Shown in pieces: positions 18,801 to 32,400 of a stretch of DNA of 46,448 nt. The translations under genes and the position numbers were made by a program. This DNA is from a virus, in the IMG/VR virus record IMGVR_UViG_3300047564_003831, positions 1-46,448 of that record. One strand, 5' to 3'. How positions within the stretch are numbered: position 1 is the first letter of the stretch; the number at the start of each line of letters is the position of its first letter. The notes beneath the pieces are model-generated. The model searched no databases. It had not been told where the DNA came from and saw only the letters and a program-made list of their open reading frames with translations.

Positions 18801-18808
18801 TATTTATT
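18801..18808 (-). promoter_or_regulatory. Late promoter AATAAATA
   Basis: Minus-strand AATAAATA in the gap between gp8 and the DUF4815-type gene, about 31 bases before its ATG. Confidence 0.55.
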
Positions 18809-20365
18809 TTAAAATTCAATAACTAGTTTGATGTCTTCAATCTGGTCATTTGATCTATTTACTGCCTTTCTATTCTCAACATAGATGACTTTTCCACTGT
18901 GCTTTTTGACTTCTGGAGTTGCGTATCCATTTGAGAAATTAATACCAAAAAACCCACCACTCGCATTTGTATCTGGTGTCAATGTAGTGTTGCTAGTTGA
19001 ACCAACAATTGCGTTTGAACCACTGAATGGAACAAACTTATACTGTCTAACTCCAGTCTGGAGAGAAGCAGTATATTCATTTTGATAGTATCTTAATACC
19101 TTAGTCACACTATCCCAGTGGATAACTCTTCCTACAGCACCAGTTGACAATTGAGTAATAATTTCACCTGGAGTAAAGTTTGTGCTGGTTGCAGTCGGGA
19201 ACTTAATTGCGTAACATGCAGTAGCAGTGGTAGTTGTCAAATCAACTCCAGATGGTGTTGTTGGATCTGAGAGTAGACCAAATCTTCTAAATTGAGAGTC
19301 AACTGGAATATCTCCATCTCCATCTAGAAAGTCTAGACTCTTATTTACCATTACACGATATCCACCTAGTTCCAATGAACTATCAGAACCATGACCGCCT
19401 GGGGGAGAAATTATCGCCTCAACATTTGCAGTGGTCCCAAGAGTTAATGAGTTAGTATTTCTGTTGATTGCGTCATTTGCAGTCAGATATACTTCAGTCA
19501 GTAGAACTTTTGCGTTGGTATATCCAGAACCTACTCTATCAAGTTCAACAGTATCAATTGAACCAGCATTACTTCCAGTATTTGGAACTACTATTCTAGC
19601 AACTGCAGGATCTCCACTATCACCAACAATTGGAGCATAGTAAACATTTGGTGTTAGATTTGAACCTCTATTGGTAATCAATAGTTGGTCAATTGATCCA
19701 TTAACTGCGGCTGCTTTAACAGCGATATCATCTTTGATGGGAATAAAATCACTAGAAACAAATTTGATGTAATCGGAAATATTGATGGTATACATATACT
19801 TCCAACGATATCCATCAAGTGGTGACTCAATAATAGAAGTTGAGTTTCCAGTTGGTTCAACAGTTGATGGTCTGCCGTTTGGATAGGTTGGACTCTGACC
19901 ATTATAGATGCACTTATAAACTTGATAGTTACTATTCATTACATAAAATTGTGCATCATATAATTTTGATTGACCATTAACAGACAACTTATCTGGAGTA
20001 TAATCATTCTTATACATGTCGTAAATAACTTGCGACTTCCAGATTCTTTTTCTGATTACTTTTGAAACATCACTTCTAGTTACTCTTTTCACCGCAATCA
20101 TATCATCATAGACTTCATTCATATCATTAAATGAGTCATAAGGATCTGGTGGATCAAATTCAGTTACATCTGTTTGACCAGCGTATCTTTCAAGAGACCA
20201 TTCTTGTGGTCTCCCAACAAACAAATAAATTTTGCTTCTGTAGTTATAAGCCGCTGTAGTATTATCTGCTACGGGATTGTCTAGGTTATCATATGGTTCT
20301 TCTAGGGATTCAATAAACTGCTCTGCAGCAAACACCCTAAAATTATCAGCAACTAGTGATGGCAT
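18809..20365 (-). CDS. 8: Baseplate wedge subunit gp8
   Basis: 518 residues. The N-terminus (LVADNFRVFAAEQFIESL), KIYLFVGRPQEWSLERYA and the central DGYRWKYMYTINISDYIKF block match cyanophage gp8 proteins, which are longer than T4 gp8 (334). A GxGY module (VELDRVGSGYTNAKVLLTE, near residue 280) is present, and the C-terminus (KVIYVENRKAVNRS..DIKLVIEF) is a family-like ending. gp8 is part of the wedge that joins gp7 and gp10 in T4. It lies between the gp7-position gene and the DUF4815-type gene as expected. Confidence 0.88.
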   Translation of the reverse strand: MPSLVADNFRVFAAEQFIESLEEPYDNLDNPVADNTTAAYNYRSKIYLFVGRPQEWSLERYAGQTDVTEFDPPDPYDSFNDMNEVYDDMIAVKRVTRSDVSKVIRKRIWKSQVIYDMYKNDYTPDKLSVNGQSKLYDAQFYVMNSNYQVYKCIYNGQSPTYPNGRPSTVEPTGNSTSIIESPLDGYRWKYMYTINISDYIKFVSSDFIPIKDDIAVKAAAVNGSIDQLLITNRGSNLTPNVYYAPIVGDSGDPAVARIVVPNTGSNAGSIDTVELDRVGSGYTNAKVLLTEVYLTANDAINRNTNSLTLGTTANVEAIISPPGGHGSDSSLELGGYRVMVNKSLDFLDGDGDIPVDSQFRRFGLLSDPTTPSGVDLTTTTATACYAIKFPTATSTNFTPGEIITQLSTGAVGRVIHWDSVTKVLRYYQNEYTASLQTGVRQYKFVPFSGSNAIVGSTSNTTLTPDTNASGGFFGINFSNGYATPEVKKHSGKVIYVENRKAVNRSNDQIEDIKLVIEF

Positions 20366-20393
20366 TATTCTATGTCTTGTTGTTTTGTACTTT

Positions 20394-20401
20394 TATTTAT
20401 T
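20394..20401 (-). promoter_or_regulatory. Late promoter AATAAATA overlapping the giant gene stop
   Basis: The TAA stop of the giant gene forms part of TAATAAATA, 29 bases before the gp8 start. Confidence 0.55.
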
Positions 20402-23400
20402 AAAGATATCCGTCAGAATATACTCTGTCATTTTGTTTGTGACCAATTGCACAGGTACTAGTGTTAACCCAGCGAGAAATTCTGATGTCATCTAAAATTC
20501 TATAATCAAGAGAACTAAAGTCAACTACACTCACGGTACTACCCTCATAGATTGCATCAAATGTTATAGTATTTCCAGAAACTGTATATGACTTAATAGG
20601 TTCCTGTACAACACCATCTACAATAACCATAATTGATTCTGCGGATGTAACGGAAGAAGACAATGTGTAAGTATTATCTTCTGTCATAACAAATGGTGTA
20701 AGTACATTAACTGGTGAAGTTATATTGTAAATCAACACTTGTTGAGTAGAAATATTAACAGGTTGATCAAAAATTACAGTATTGTTAACGGTATTAATAC
20801 CCCAAGAATCTGACATTTGAACAACACCATCAATGACTACCATTAAATATTGTGAAGATAAAACTCCATTGTATTGAATGGTTGTCTGATTTACCTGAGT
20901 GAAATCGGAAGAAATATCTTGGAAATCATCTGCAGAATTGAAGTGCGTGATAAAGATGTTATCTTCCTGGAGATTTACAGCAGTTGCAAAATAAATCTTT
21001 CTGCAATCACTATCCATTTCAGATGTGTAGTAATCAACACCAGGAGTTTGATGAACACCGTTTCTGAAGACTTGTAAGTGACTATCAGAATGTACTGTAA
21101 TGAACGTAGCGTTCTTTACAAGTGGGAACTCACTTGGGTTTAGACCATAATTTAATATGTTTCTGGTAACTCCAATTAGTTCAGTTTCTGTCTTGTCTGT
21201 GTATTCAATTGCTTCAGAGTTTATAAATGCACGGAAACTATCATAACCAATTCCAGGATTTCTGATGATTAGATCCGTAATAGTACCAAATGCATCCAGT
21301 ACTGGTTCTAGGACTGCACCAGAACCACCGCCACCAATTACACTGACCTGAATATATCTTTCATCATAACCAATACCACCACTGACAATCTCAAGTTTTC
21401 TTAAGTACCCATCAATGACATATGGAATGAATGATGCACCACTTCCAGTTGGAGAATCTATTTGAATTTGTAGTGCATTTGTTGGGAAGATATCAGTTTT
21501 AATTACTGGAATTACTTCAGCAGTATCTGAGATATCAGATGTCAGTGCAGTCGCTTTTGATATATTTGAAGTTGTTAGTTGAGACTTTCTGTAAGCAAAT
21601 GCTCTTACGGCAGGAACAACAACCTGAGGCATGTAGATATTATATCCAGGGAATTGGATATCAACTTTATTAAATTCTAATTCGCCGTACTCAATAAAAT
21701 CACGAATGTCTCTTTGTAGGAATAGATTGGTTGTGAATGCGGCGTGGCCACCTGACTGATAATACTTAAATGTAACTTTCTTGCAATCACTACATGAATC
21801 CAAAGCCGCTTCAACTATATTCTGAAGATTTTCTGCTTGTGGAACATTTGAAGAATTGCCAGTAGTATCATCCAATGATTGAGTAAACAATATTGGTGAT
21901 AGCATTCCACTCAAGTAACTTGTTAGAGATACCTGATCATATCTTTCTGGATTTGTAATTGCAGAACCATATCTACTTCTCAACTTGGCACACGTTACAT
22001 TACCATCAACAGTTTCTTCAGAGAATACACATCTTGTAGTTAGATCAATTGGACCTGGAGCATTCGCAATTACACCATCAACTTCATGCATAGTGTTCAA
22101 TTTCTGAACGAGACTACCACCCTGAGAATGACCGAATGTGTAAATTCTATCAATAGTCTTTCCGTACCCACCGTTGATTAGTGCTGCACCAAGTGCTTCC
22201 TTGACCCACAAGAGAGCAGCTTCTGCATATTCAAGATTATCTCCAAAGAAGAATTGAGTGAGATCAAGACCAGGGAACTGATCAGCAGCTGCTTGTGGAG
22301 TCCATCCAGGAATTGCATCTTGTGGATATGCAACAGAGAAAATAATTTTGTTTCCTAGGTTTAATCCATTTGGATCCGTTGCAATGTTCAAGAAGTTGGT
22401 TGCAGCATCTAGTGGAGTAATACCATCAAATACGATTGTTCCATGATATAGAACAATGACATCTAGGGAAACATCACTGATATTAGGAATATACAATGCA
22501 CCTCTAACTGGTAGGTTGTTGTGTGTCACCGCAATTGGTATAGCAGTTCCACTATAAGAACCAGTAGAAACTAGTGGTGAACTGGTCAATACTTTTCCAC
22601 CAGCATATTGATCAATATTAGCGATACCGATTGCAGTTGCACCAGAACCTTTGGTAACTAGTGCTGTTGGATAAACATATCCAGTTCCACCAGAAGTTGT
22701 GATTAGATCAACAACTTTACCATTTTCATATACTGCACTTCCAGAGAATCCGCTGAATAGGTTCTGTGAGACTGGTGTAGTCTTCATTACGGTTGGGGAC
22801 AAGATTTCACTAACTGTTCTTTCAAATACAAATGTTCTCTCCTCGTCAATTGAACAATCAAGATGTACAGTATCTCCAACTTTGACTTGATATAGTCTGT
22901 TGTCAACATGAACATCATCTGCAGTACCTCTATAGTCTAGAAGAACTATCTTTGAAGTATTTTGTGCAACTGGTTGATTGAAGATTAGTTTATTATTATC
23001 AATGTAGTAATCAAAAACTGGACTTTGGATATAACCATCTTTAATTACAAGAATTTGATTCTCATGATTTCTTGGTCTTTCAATTTCAGCATTTGGATAA
23101 TAAGGTTGTCCCGATAGAGTGAGATCAAATACTTTATTTGATCCGTTAAATCCAGAAGTCAATGTTTGTAGTTTGATCATTGAACCAACTGCTTTAATCA
23201 TGATAATGTCTTCTGGAGTTGGTGCGACATCAAATACAATTTGCGATCTGATATCACCAGAAAGAATATAATCAACCTTAGGATCTAATACTCTGTTGTT
23301 TTTAATTACGAGAATACTAGTTTCATCTGGGATAGTATCATTTTCAACCGTTGCAAGTGGAACAAAGTTCTCTTCGGTTAAGAATAGATTAAATCTATCT

Positions 23401-26400
23401 CTTGTTGAATCGTATGGAGTATGAATTTCATCAAGTAACTTAACAATACCAGTAAATTCAATAGCGAATACATCAACGGAAGGAACCTGTAGGGTTATTA
23501 CATTATTTGCAATTGTATAGTCTTTAGTTGGTAACATCCAGTTTCCATTTGCAAAAACGTATAGGTTATCATAGTCAAGAATTTGACTTGTGATCTGGAA
23601 CTGAGTTGATGATACTGGGTTTAGAGAAGCAGAAATATTTTCATACATTCTGACAAAGAACGTATTGTGTTCTTTTTCCAGAGGAGACACAAAATTAATC
23701 CACTTTGCGAGAGAGACACCATTTCTAACTTCAAGATCCACAGTATAATCTACATCTGGATTTTGAATAATTCCGTCTCTACTCGTTAGAATATCTGCAG
23801 AAGAAAGTGCTCTAATATTAAGACCCTTATAAAGGAGTTTGAATTTGGTTCTTACTCCATCTGGGCAATTCTCAAGATCATCAATGAATGTTAGATTTAC
23901 ATACTTGACTATGAATGGAGTCGCACCATCATCCACAAACGCGCCGCCAAGGAACGAAAGAATATTTCCATTAATTACAAAATCTCTTCCATGGAAATTT
24001 GGAACTCCATTCAAGTACAATATAATTCTTGACTTCTCATCTTCAGTTAGTACATAAGGTAGAGTATAAGTATCTTCTGTGGTGCAGATAGTAAATGGAA
24101 TTGGAGTTATAGGAATGATCTCTTCAGAACTATGAGTATACAAAATGAATAGATCAGTGTTTCTCTCAAGATTTGAAGTGAATGTGATATAACCAGATCC
24201 AGCGGTGTAATCATCTACTGGATTCTGTAGAACAGAATCTCTGAGTACAAATAGATCAATTAAATTACTTGGTGTAAATGTAGTGTAGTTCTGTTGTAAT
24301 CTGAAAGTTGGTGTTGTTTCATCTTCCGATAAGTAATCAATGAGTCTTAGATTTGATCCACGGAAATCATAAACCTTGACCACTTCATATTCATCAGAAA
24401 CAACTGTAATAGTTGAATTAACTATGCTGTAAGTGTTTGGACCCTGAACAACACCACCAACCTGAACTAGTGCTCTTTCATTATCAAGACCAGAAATAGT
24501 TTGATAATTGTGAGTTAGACGAATTGTTGCATTCTCTCCATTAATGGATACCAATGAATTGAGACTATCAATTAACTCATAACTTGTCTTTGATGCATCA
24601 AATACATGCAATTCATTGATATTAACACCATACTCAGTAATAATTTCAAATAGTTTTACACCATCATTAGTAATTACATAATCTTGATCTGGTTGTTGAA
24701 CAACCGATCCATATACGGTAAATGCTTTATCTGCGGATACTAGTTCTGAATAACTATTTCTAATGATAAATTGTGTGTGAATGAGTCCACTATTATCAAT
24801 GTACTCATCATATAGATCAGATAATACATCAACCAATCTGATTTGACAAGATGAAATATTGATAATTTCTGTCTTTGTAAAATCAATAGTTGGTGAGTTT
24901 ACTCTTAGAATAGTTCCAGTTGTATCATAACTTGTTACAGGAGACTGAACAACACCTTCAATATTGATCACCAATGATTCTGTTGATGGAGAAATAGTCC
25001 AGTAGTTATCAGTCATTACAAATTCTGTATATTCACTGGTTTGATCTCTCAATGTTCCCAGATCGTCAAGTCTAATGTATCCACTTAAAGTAGTATCAAA
25101 TGCTTCAATGAGATCCCAACCTCTTTCTGGTTGATCATTGATCTGCAATATATTATTTGAAACTGAATAGAAATTTGGATCTTGAATGATTCCATTGATT
25201 GACAATAGAATGCTTTCTGCATCCATTGTTTGGTAATTTTGGAGAGTTCTGATGTACTTAGAATCTCCAATCTCCCATGCAGATTCAATGTGATCAAGAA
25301 CTCTTAGATTTACCGAACTTGCATCAATTACTACGAGAGGAATTCCTGAGGTTAGAACGTCGTTCAAGAAAACTAGTTCAGAACCCTCAACCGAGTAAGA
25401 TTCTCCTGCTTTTTGTACAATTCCGTCTACACAAACAAATAGTGATTCAGCAGAAACTGGGAAATGTGGTTTTCTACCATTCTTAAGTTGATATCTTGTG
25501 ACAGTAGAAGAGGTTATAATTTGATTTACAACGATTGGACAATTTTGAATTTGATATACATTTACCGTTCCGTTTGGAGTTTCGGAGAATACTAACTGTT
25601 GAGTGGTGGAATTATAAGTCCATGAGTCACGAACTTGCATGATTCCAGCAACAAAAACTATGATTGGTTCAACACCAATATTTCCAGTGTACTGATATAC
25701 TGTTGGGGAAACTGCAGTGAAATCCGAAGTTAGATTTTCAAATCCACTTGTAATATCAAAGTTCTGTACAAAAACTTGCTCGTTTGAGTTTACTGGAGTT
25801 GTGAAAGTAATTCTCGTACCACCGTTAGTAGTTTGAATTGTGTAATCAGTTCCTTGATACTGATAAACACCATTTCTGTATACTAAAGAGTTTGAAGCTG
25901 TATTTGTAGCGATTGTTTGATTATTCTTAGTAAGTGGGAAAGTTGTTGTAGCACCATCAAATAGATATGGACTATCAATTCTATAAGAATTTGGTATATG
26001 ATAGAAAGCAAGACCACTAACACTTACATTTTCAGTAAATGTAAATACATTACCATTTTTGGTATATGTGTCTTTATTTTGTAGAATACCTTCTCTGAAG
26101 ATTAATACCTCACCGACACTAATATCAATTGCTCCAGTGTAAGTGATTACTTGAGCACTTGTTTCAACTAATCCAGTTTGAATCTTGACAAATTCACCTT
26201 CTGCAAAAGATGTTACAAAGATTGACTCTGTAGCAACTGGTGCGTCACTAAAGACTATTCTTGGACCACCATTAACATTGCTGGTAGTAAAACCAGTCTG
26301 TTGGAAAACACCGTTTCTGTGAACTTGAATATTTCCACTTACACCTTCTGTCCAGATATACGATGAATTATTCAAAGTTAGTGGGAATGCAGTTGTACTT

Positions 26401-29400
26401 CCATCCACCTCAAAGTATTTCTCAATAAACCCAGATGGTGTGGTAGACTGAGAATAAACTGTTTTATCAACTGCAAATATTCTAACAGAAGAATTCAATA
26501 CAAACGATTCAGTGAACTGAAGTTTATCAGTATTGTAATCATAAGTATATGAATTTCTGTTCTGAAGAATACCTTGCTTGTAAATTAATAGGGTTTTTGA
26601 AGAATCTAATGTAGTGATATTACCAAGTGTTGTTACATTATCTTGTACGAAATCATTGGTGATATCTTCAAAGTTTGAAGCATCAGATACTTGACAGATA
26701 AAAATATCATCTGTGGATGTAGGAGCGGTAGTAAATGTTATAAACTGACTACCCTTGGAATTGGTTGAAATATTGTAATCAAGAGTTGAGTACTGATATA
26801 CTCCATTTCTGTAAACTAAAATATTGTTAGCAGATGGGATATTTACTGGATTGTAGAAGTAGGTAAGTGGGAAAGTAGGATTTACACCATCAAGAACGTA
26901 GAAACGATCCAACTCTCTAACCTGATTACCAATAATGTAAATTCTCAGTGTATTTGGTTGAGTAATTGGTTCTACAAATGTAAGAACATTATTTACTTGA
27001 TTATAAGAATATGCACCAGGGAGTTGTACAATACCATCCTTAAAGATTAATAAGAAATCTGAACCTACTGTTGATGGGTATTGGAACTCTGTTGGTGAAA
27101 TTTGAGTAAATACGTTGGTTGCATCAGTAAAATCACTTGTGCTGTTGAAATTTGTAATGAAGATATTATCAGTTGGTGTTGGCGCACTAGTAAATGTTAT
27201 TCTTGGACCACCATTTGTAGTTTCAACAGAATAATCAGTTCCCGAATATTGATATAAACCATTTCTATAAACTTGAATGTGGTTGACAGAATATGGAGTT
27301 CTTGATACTACATCTTTAGTGATTGGGAATGTAGTTTGAATACCATCAAATTTATAGAATTTATCTAGTTGACCCGCAGAATTTCTAACCACAAAAATTC
27401 TAACTGCAGAGGTCAAATCAAATTCCTCATCAAACGTAACTGTTTGAGTTCCGTAGTTAACCGACCAACCATCAGAAACCAAAACTCCAGAACTATAAAT
27501 TAATAGTTCATCTGTACTAGTAATCAGTTCGTTTGATTGATTTTGAATGCTTGTTGGTGATACCTGTACGAAATCAATGGTCTTATTTACAAAATTTACA
27601 GATGTATTAAATTCAGTTACAAAAATATCATCGGTCTGTAATGGAGCCGTAGTAAATGTGATTCTTGGACCACCATTTGTAGTTTGAAGAATATAATCTT
27701 GTCCAGAGTACTGATAAACTCCATTTCTATAAACTTGAATATGATCTACAGAAGTTGGTGTAGTTGAAATATAATTTCTAGTTAGGGCAAAAGTCGTTTC
27801 AACTCCATTGAAGTATCTTAGAGGATCAATCTTAAGATTTTGATTCAGTCCATCATACGAATAGAAAACAGTAACCTCATCAGTTTCAACTGGAGCTTCT
27901 GAGAATACAATACTAGATCCATCTAATGTATAACTATCAAGTCCTGGAACTTCTCTGATATCAAGTGGTGTACCGAGTCTAAAATCAATTCCTGGTTTTT
28001 GATATACACCATTTCTGACTACAAACAGATTATGTACATTAATTGGATAGAAATTAATTCCATCTAGAGTTAGTGGGAAATCTTTTCTCTCACCATCAAA
28101 ACAGTAGAAATCATCTAGAACAACATTTTTTGTTGGTAGTGGGAGTAATTGTCTATTAAACCAAAGCAATTCTGTAGAATCAGTAAATTGTGGCGCATCA
28201 TTAAAGGTTATCTTGTTTGTAGTAACTGATTGATGTCTATTATCGGGTCTTTGAAGAACACCGTTTCTGATAGCAAACACATCACCAACATTTTTAGTAT
28301 ACTGAGGTACTCCTCTATCAGACAAGTTAAATCTTCTTCTAATTCCATCTTGTTGAACATCTAGTCTATCAAGATTAGCAGAACCAATACCAACAGTATC
28401 TGCAGTATATGTACTATTGAAATCTATGATAGTGCATTCAGATCCCGCAGCATATGTGGTGTTGAATGCGATTGTGTCACCATTAATTGAATACTCATCT
28501 TGATCAAGAGCATTGTTGTCAACATAAACCATTAGAGAATCTTCACCCTTTACTGGGGTATATGGATTTCCGTTGATTCTAGTTAATTTAAATGCTCTAT
28601 CAGTACCATTAAAATCAAATTTGTCAAGAACTTCTATAAAACTCCTTGAATACTCTGGTGTAGTATATGTAAATTTGGTATTAAAACCATATAAAGTGGT
28701 ATTATCTGGATCTGCACTAATTACACCATCAAGATATTCCTTTCTTTGTTCATATAGAGATGTTGGTGTTCTTACCGCACTGGAGTTGATAAACTGAGTA
28801 AAGTTCTTTGTATCACAACGCCAGGTTCCAGTGATTCTATTGTTTAATAGATCTTGGATTGAAACCGATTCACACTCAACCTCTTCATCAACGTACCATC
28901 CAAAAACGTTTGAAAGTTCAATTGGTTCACTGAAAGTTACTGTATTGTTAGTTACCGTATAGTCAGTGAGTAATTGAGTTTGATGAACGCCACTATAGAA
29001 AATCAATAGTTGACATGCATCAGATACCGAATAATTGATTGTGTAAGTAGTTCCAGTTGATGGACCACTGAATAACAGTCTATTGAATGACTCACTAGTT
29101 ATGCCAAACAATCTTGAGTTATACTTGGTTGTGTCAAGGAATTTTACATAGTTTTCATTATCATTTACTTGTAGGTTGATTGGATTCTGTACAGATCCAG
29201 AAATTGAAATGATAGTGTTATCTAAGAAGTTAGCACCAATATCATATGCAATTCCATTGACTGATGGATAGTAAACAGACTCCGAACCTTCTAGGTCGGC
29301 AGAATCAAATATAGTAACACCTGTGGATAGTTTATATTGAACTAATTCATCTGCGGGATCCAAATCAAATTTTGGTATTAATGACCCTACAGCTGGAACA

Positions 29401-32400
29401 ATCAAAGGATCACCAAACTCATCATAGTACTCAAAAGAAGTTTCATAACTAACTTCTGGTTCCTGCATGATTCCATTCCAGAACGCAAGAGATCTTGATG
29501 TTGCAGATTCAACACCAAAGGAGAACTCTGTAGGAACGGTAATAATTAACTCACCAATTATAAATCTAATATCATTTCTTAATGCAACCTTCAGTGAATA
29601 TTCTGTCTTTTCAACAACTTCACCGATCGCCTCGGATATGGAACCAAAAATATAGTCACCAATCTCAAAATCTTCAACATTCGGAATTGATATGACTTGA
29701 TCTTTGCATGGTGCGAGTTTTACTTTGAGTAAAATGTCGTTTACAAGATTTGTTGTAAAAATTACACTAGTCTTAAATACGTCTTCTGGACGATCAAAGA
29801 AGAATTTTCTTCTTTCAATAATCTTCTTACCGAATAGATTATTTCCAGATGGGTGAGTATTTACTTCAACTTGTTCTCTCCACTCTTTCGTATCTCTTGA
29901 TGATGAAAGAATATACGACCAATCTTGGTAAACATTACTATCTGTAAGTTTTTGCAAGAATTCACTGGAGTTTCCATTGATGTCATTTCTAGAACTCTCT
30001 AGAGTTACATATGAATTTGATTTTGCATATGCTTTTGGTCTGCGAATACTAATGATTCTTCCATACTTCTTACCATCATCGGTATAAACTAGATCATTTT
30101 CTTTGAAAGAACCTACACTCTCATCAAACTCCAGGGTTGAACTTAGATCATCAAAGTTAACTGTTTGTGCAGTAACTTGTACTGGGAATACCTGAGAATT
30201 GATGTTACCCTTAAGAATTTGTCCTGGTTGGAGTTGTTTTCTTCTAATTTTTGCTCTCAATACGCAACCAGTTCCTGTGGAACTTACAATTTCAATAGTA
30301 GGAATAGTTTCAAAGTTAGTTCCACCGTCAATAACATCAACACTAATAACTATACCTAGTTGAACATTAATTTTTAATTGGGCAAGATTTTCCTGACCAT
30401 TAACTAGAACTTTTAGTTGATCTTTATATTCTTGACCTCTTTCAACAACTTCAACTTCATAAATTTCAAAGTTATTAATAATTTTAGCAGTTGCAGGTAG
30501 ATTTAGATAATGGTTAATCGTATCGTTTGAAGTAAAACCTCCGCCAGGAGTTAAGTATCCAACGTTTCTGATTTGACCAATGGTTGACGAGTTTGCCTGG
30601 ATTATTGCTCCAGTTCCAGTTCCTCCATTTATATCAGATACAACTTCAACTGCTGGTAGTTTTCTATAATTATATCCTCTGTTTGATACAGAGATCTCTG
30701 CAACACCACCAGAAGCACCTCTGGATTTTGCCGTATAGAATAGATTTAGTGTTTCAAATTCTGTGGGATCTAGTAAAACAGGAACTGTGAAAGAATTTGT
30801 ATCTATATCAATTTCTTGTATGCGATATTCACCGAAATATTCATTACTAGTAGTGATTTCATAGATATAATTACCGATATGTAGATAAAGAATATTTGGT
30901 AGTTTTGATGCATCAAAGATAATACTTGCTGGATCTGCAGATCCTGGTTCTTCAATTACAAAGAACTCATTATTTCTGTCAATGTCTAACGTAAATGTAT
31001 ATGATTGATTTGGAATATTGAACTTATACTTATACTTTGAGTTCAACGAGAGTGTATAGAACTTCTTGTCGGAATACTTATTTACAGCATCTTCATTGAA
31101 CAATACCGATAAGTTATCAGATTTTTTAAGTTTATCACTCGCAGGAAGAAAACTGGAATCAAACAGATTTATTGTTACTGGATTTAGAGGAGTTGTATAA
31201 TCAAAATAGACATAATCTCCAACAGCTAGTCCATTACGACCATTTGTAAATACAGTGACTGTTTTTCTATCAACTGAAACAAGTACATTGGAAATGGCTT
31301 TTCCAGAAACTTTGGATACGAATGCACCAAAACCAGAACCAAATGTTAGAGTATTGTCAACTATTACAGAGTCTCCAACTCTATAACCTCGTCCAGGATT
31401 TTCAATAATGACACTATCTACAGATCCTGGTGTTAATGAAGTACTTCTGAGGATGGTTCTGTCGTAATTTGTATTCTCTGTTGGATAGAAAACATTCTCT
31501 GGTAAACCATCAAATTTAAAGACTCCTGGAATTTCAAATCCAACAACTTCTTTGTCAAATGTTCTAGCGAATGCTTTCGGAATCTTATCATTTGTTCTAC
31601 ATCCCTTGTTGACGTAGAAATCTGGTTCGGAAGAATATGTGTCTCCGATATAATATGGGAATCCGTTATAATCAACGGAAGTTTGAGAAATTATTTCGTT
31701 TGTAACAGAATCAAATGACTGTGTGGTTGCAAAATAGCAGTATCTACCATTTGGATATTCTGGTGTAACACAGAACCTTCCATTATGGATATCCAAATCA
31801 TCATCAAGTCCAGTAACAAACTCATAGTCTTCAATGAATGATCCAATTGGATAATCTTCAATAGAAGGTCCACCTTCTCTGTTCACATAATAAGTAGTTC
31901 CATTTACAGTATAGGAAACACTTCCAGCAGTTTGAGTTGTGTTATACTTTAACTTATATCTTGACTTTATTTCAGATAAAGGAGAAGTTCCATCAAATCT
32001 TACAGAATGACACATTTTTCCATATACTGGAACTCCATCATATGAAACACAAATTACTGGAGAGTGTACATTCTTTGAAAGTACATTATCAATATCTTGT
32101 TGAGTTTGATATGATAATGTTTCATTTGGATATTGAACCTGAAGATATCCATATCTTTGTTCAATCGTATACTTCGCAAGTAGTTTATCTGATGTAGATA
32201 ATAGTACGTATTGTCTGTCATCTAGAGATGGTGGTAAGTCAGTCTCTGGATCTATTGTCTGCAACTTGAGTACATTATTTGAATCTGGATTTGAAGTATC
32301 ATAATCCGACTCATTATAAACATATCCACCAAATGAATCAACTCTACCAATTTTGTTTAATCTTTCAACCATGTTGAAAGTCCACTCATTAAGTCTAGCA

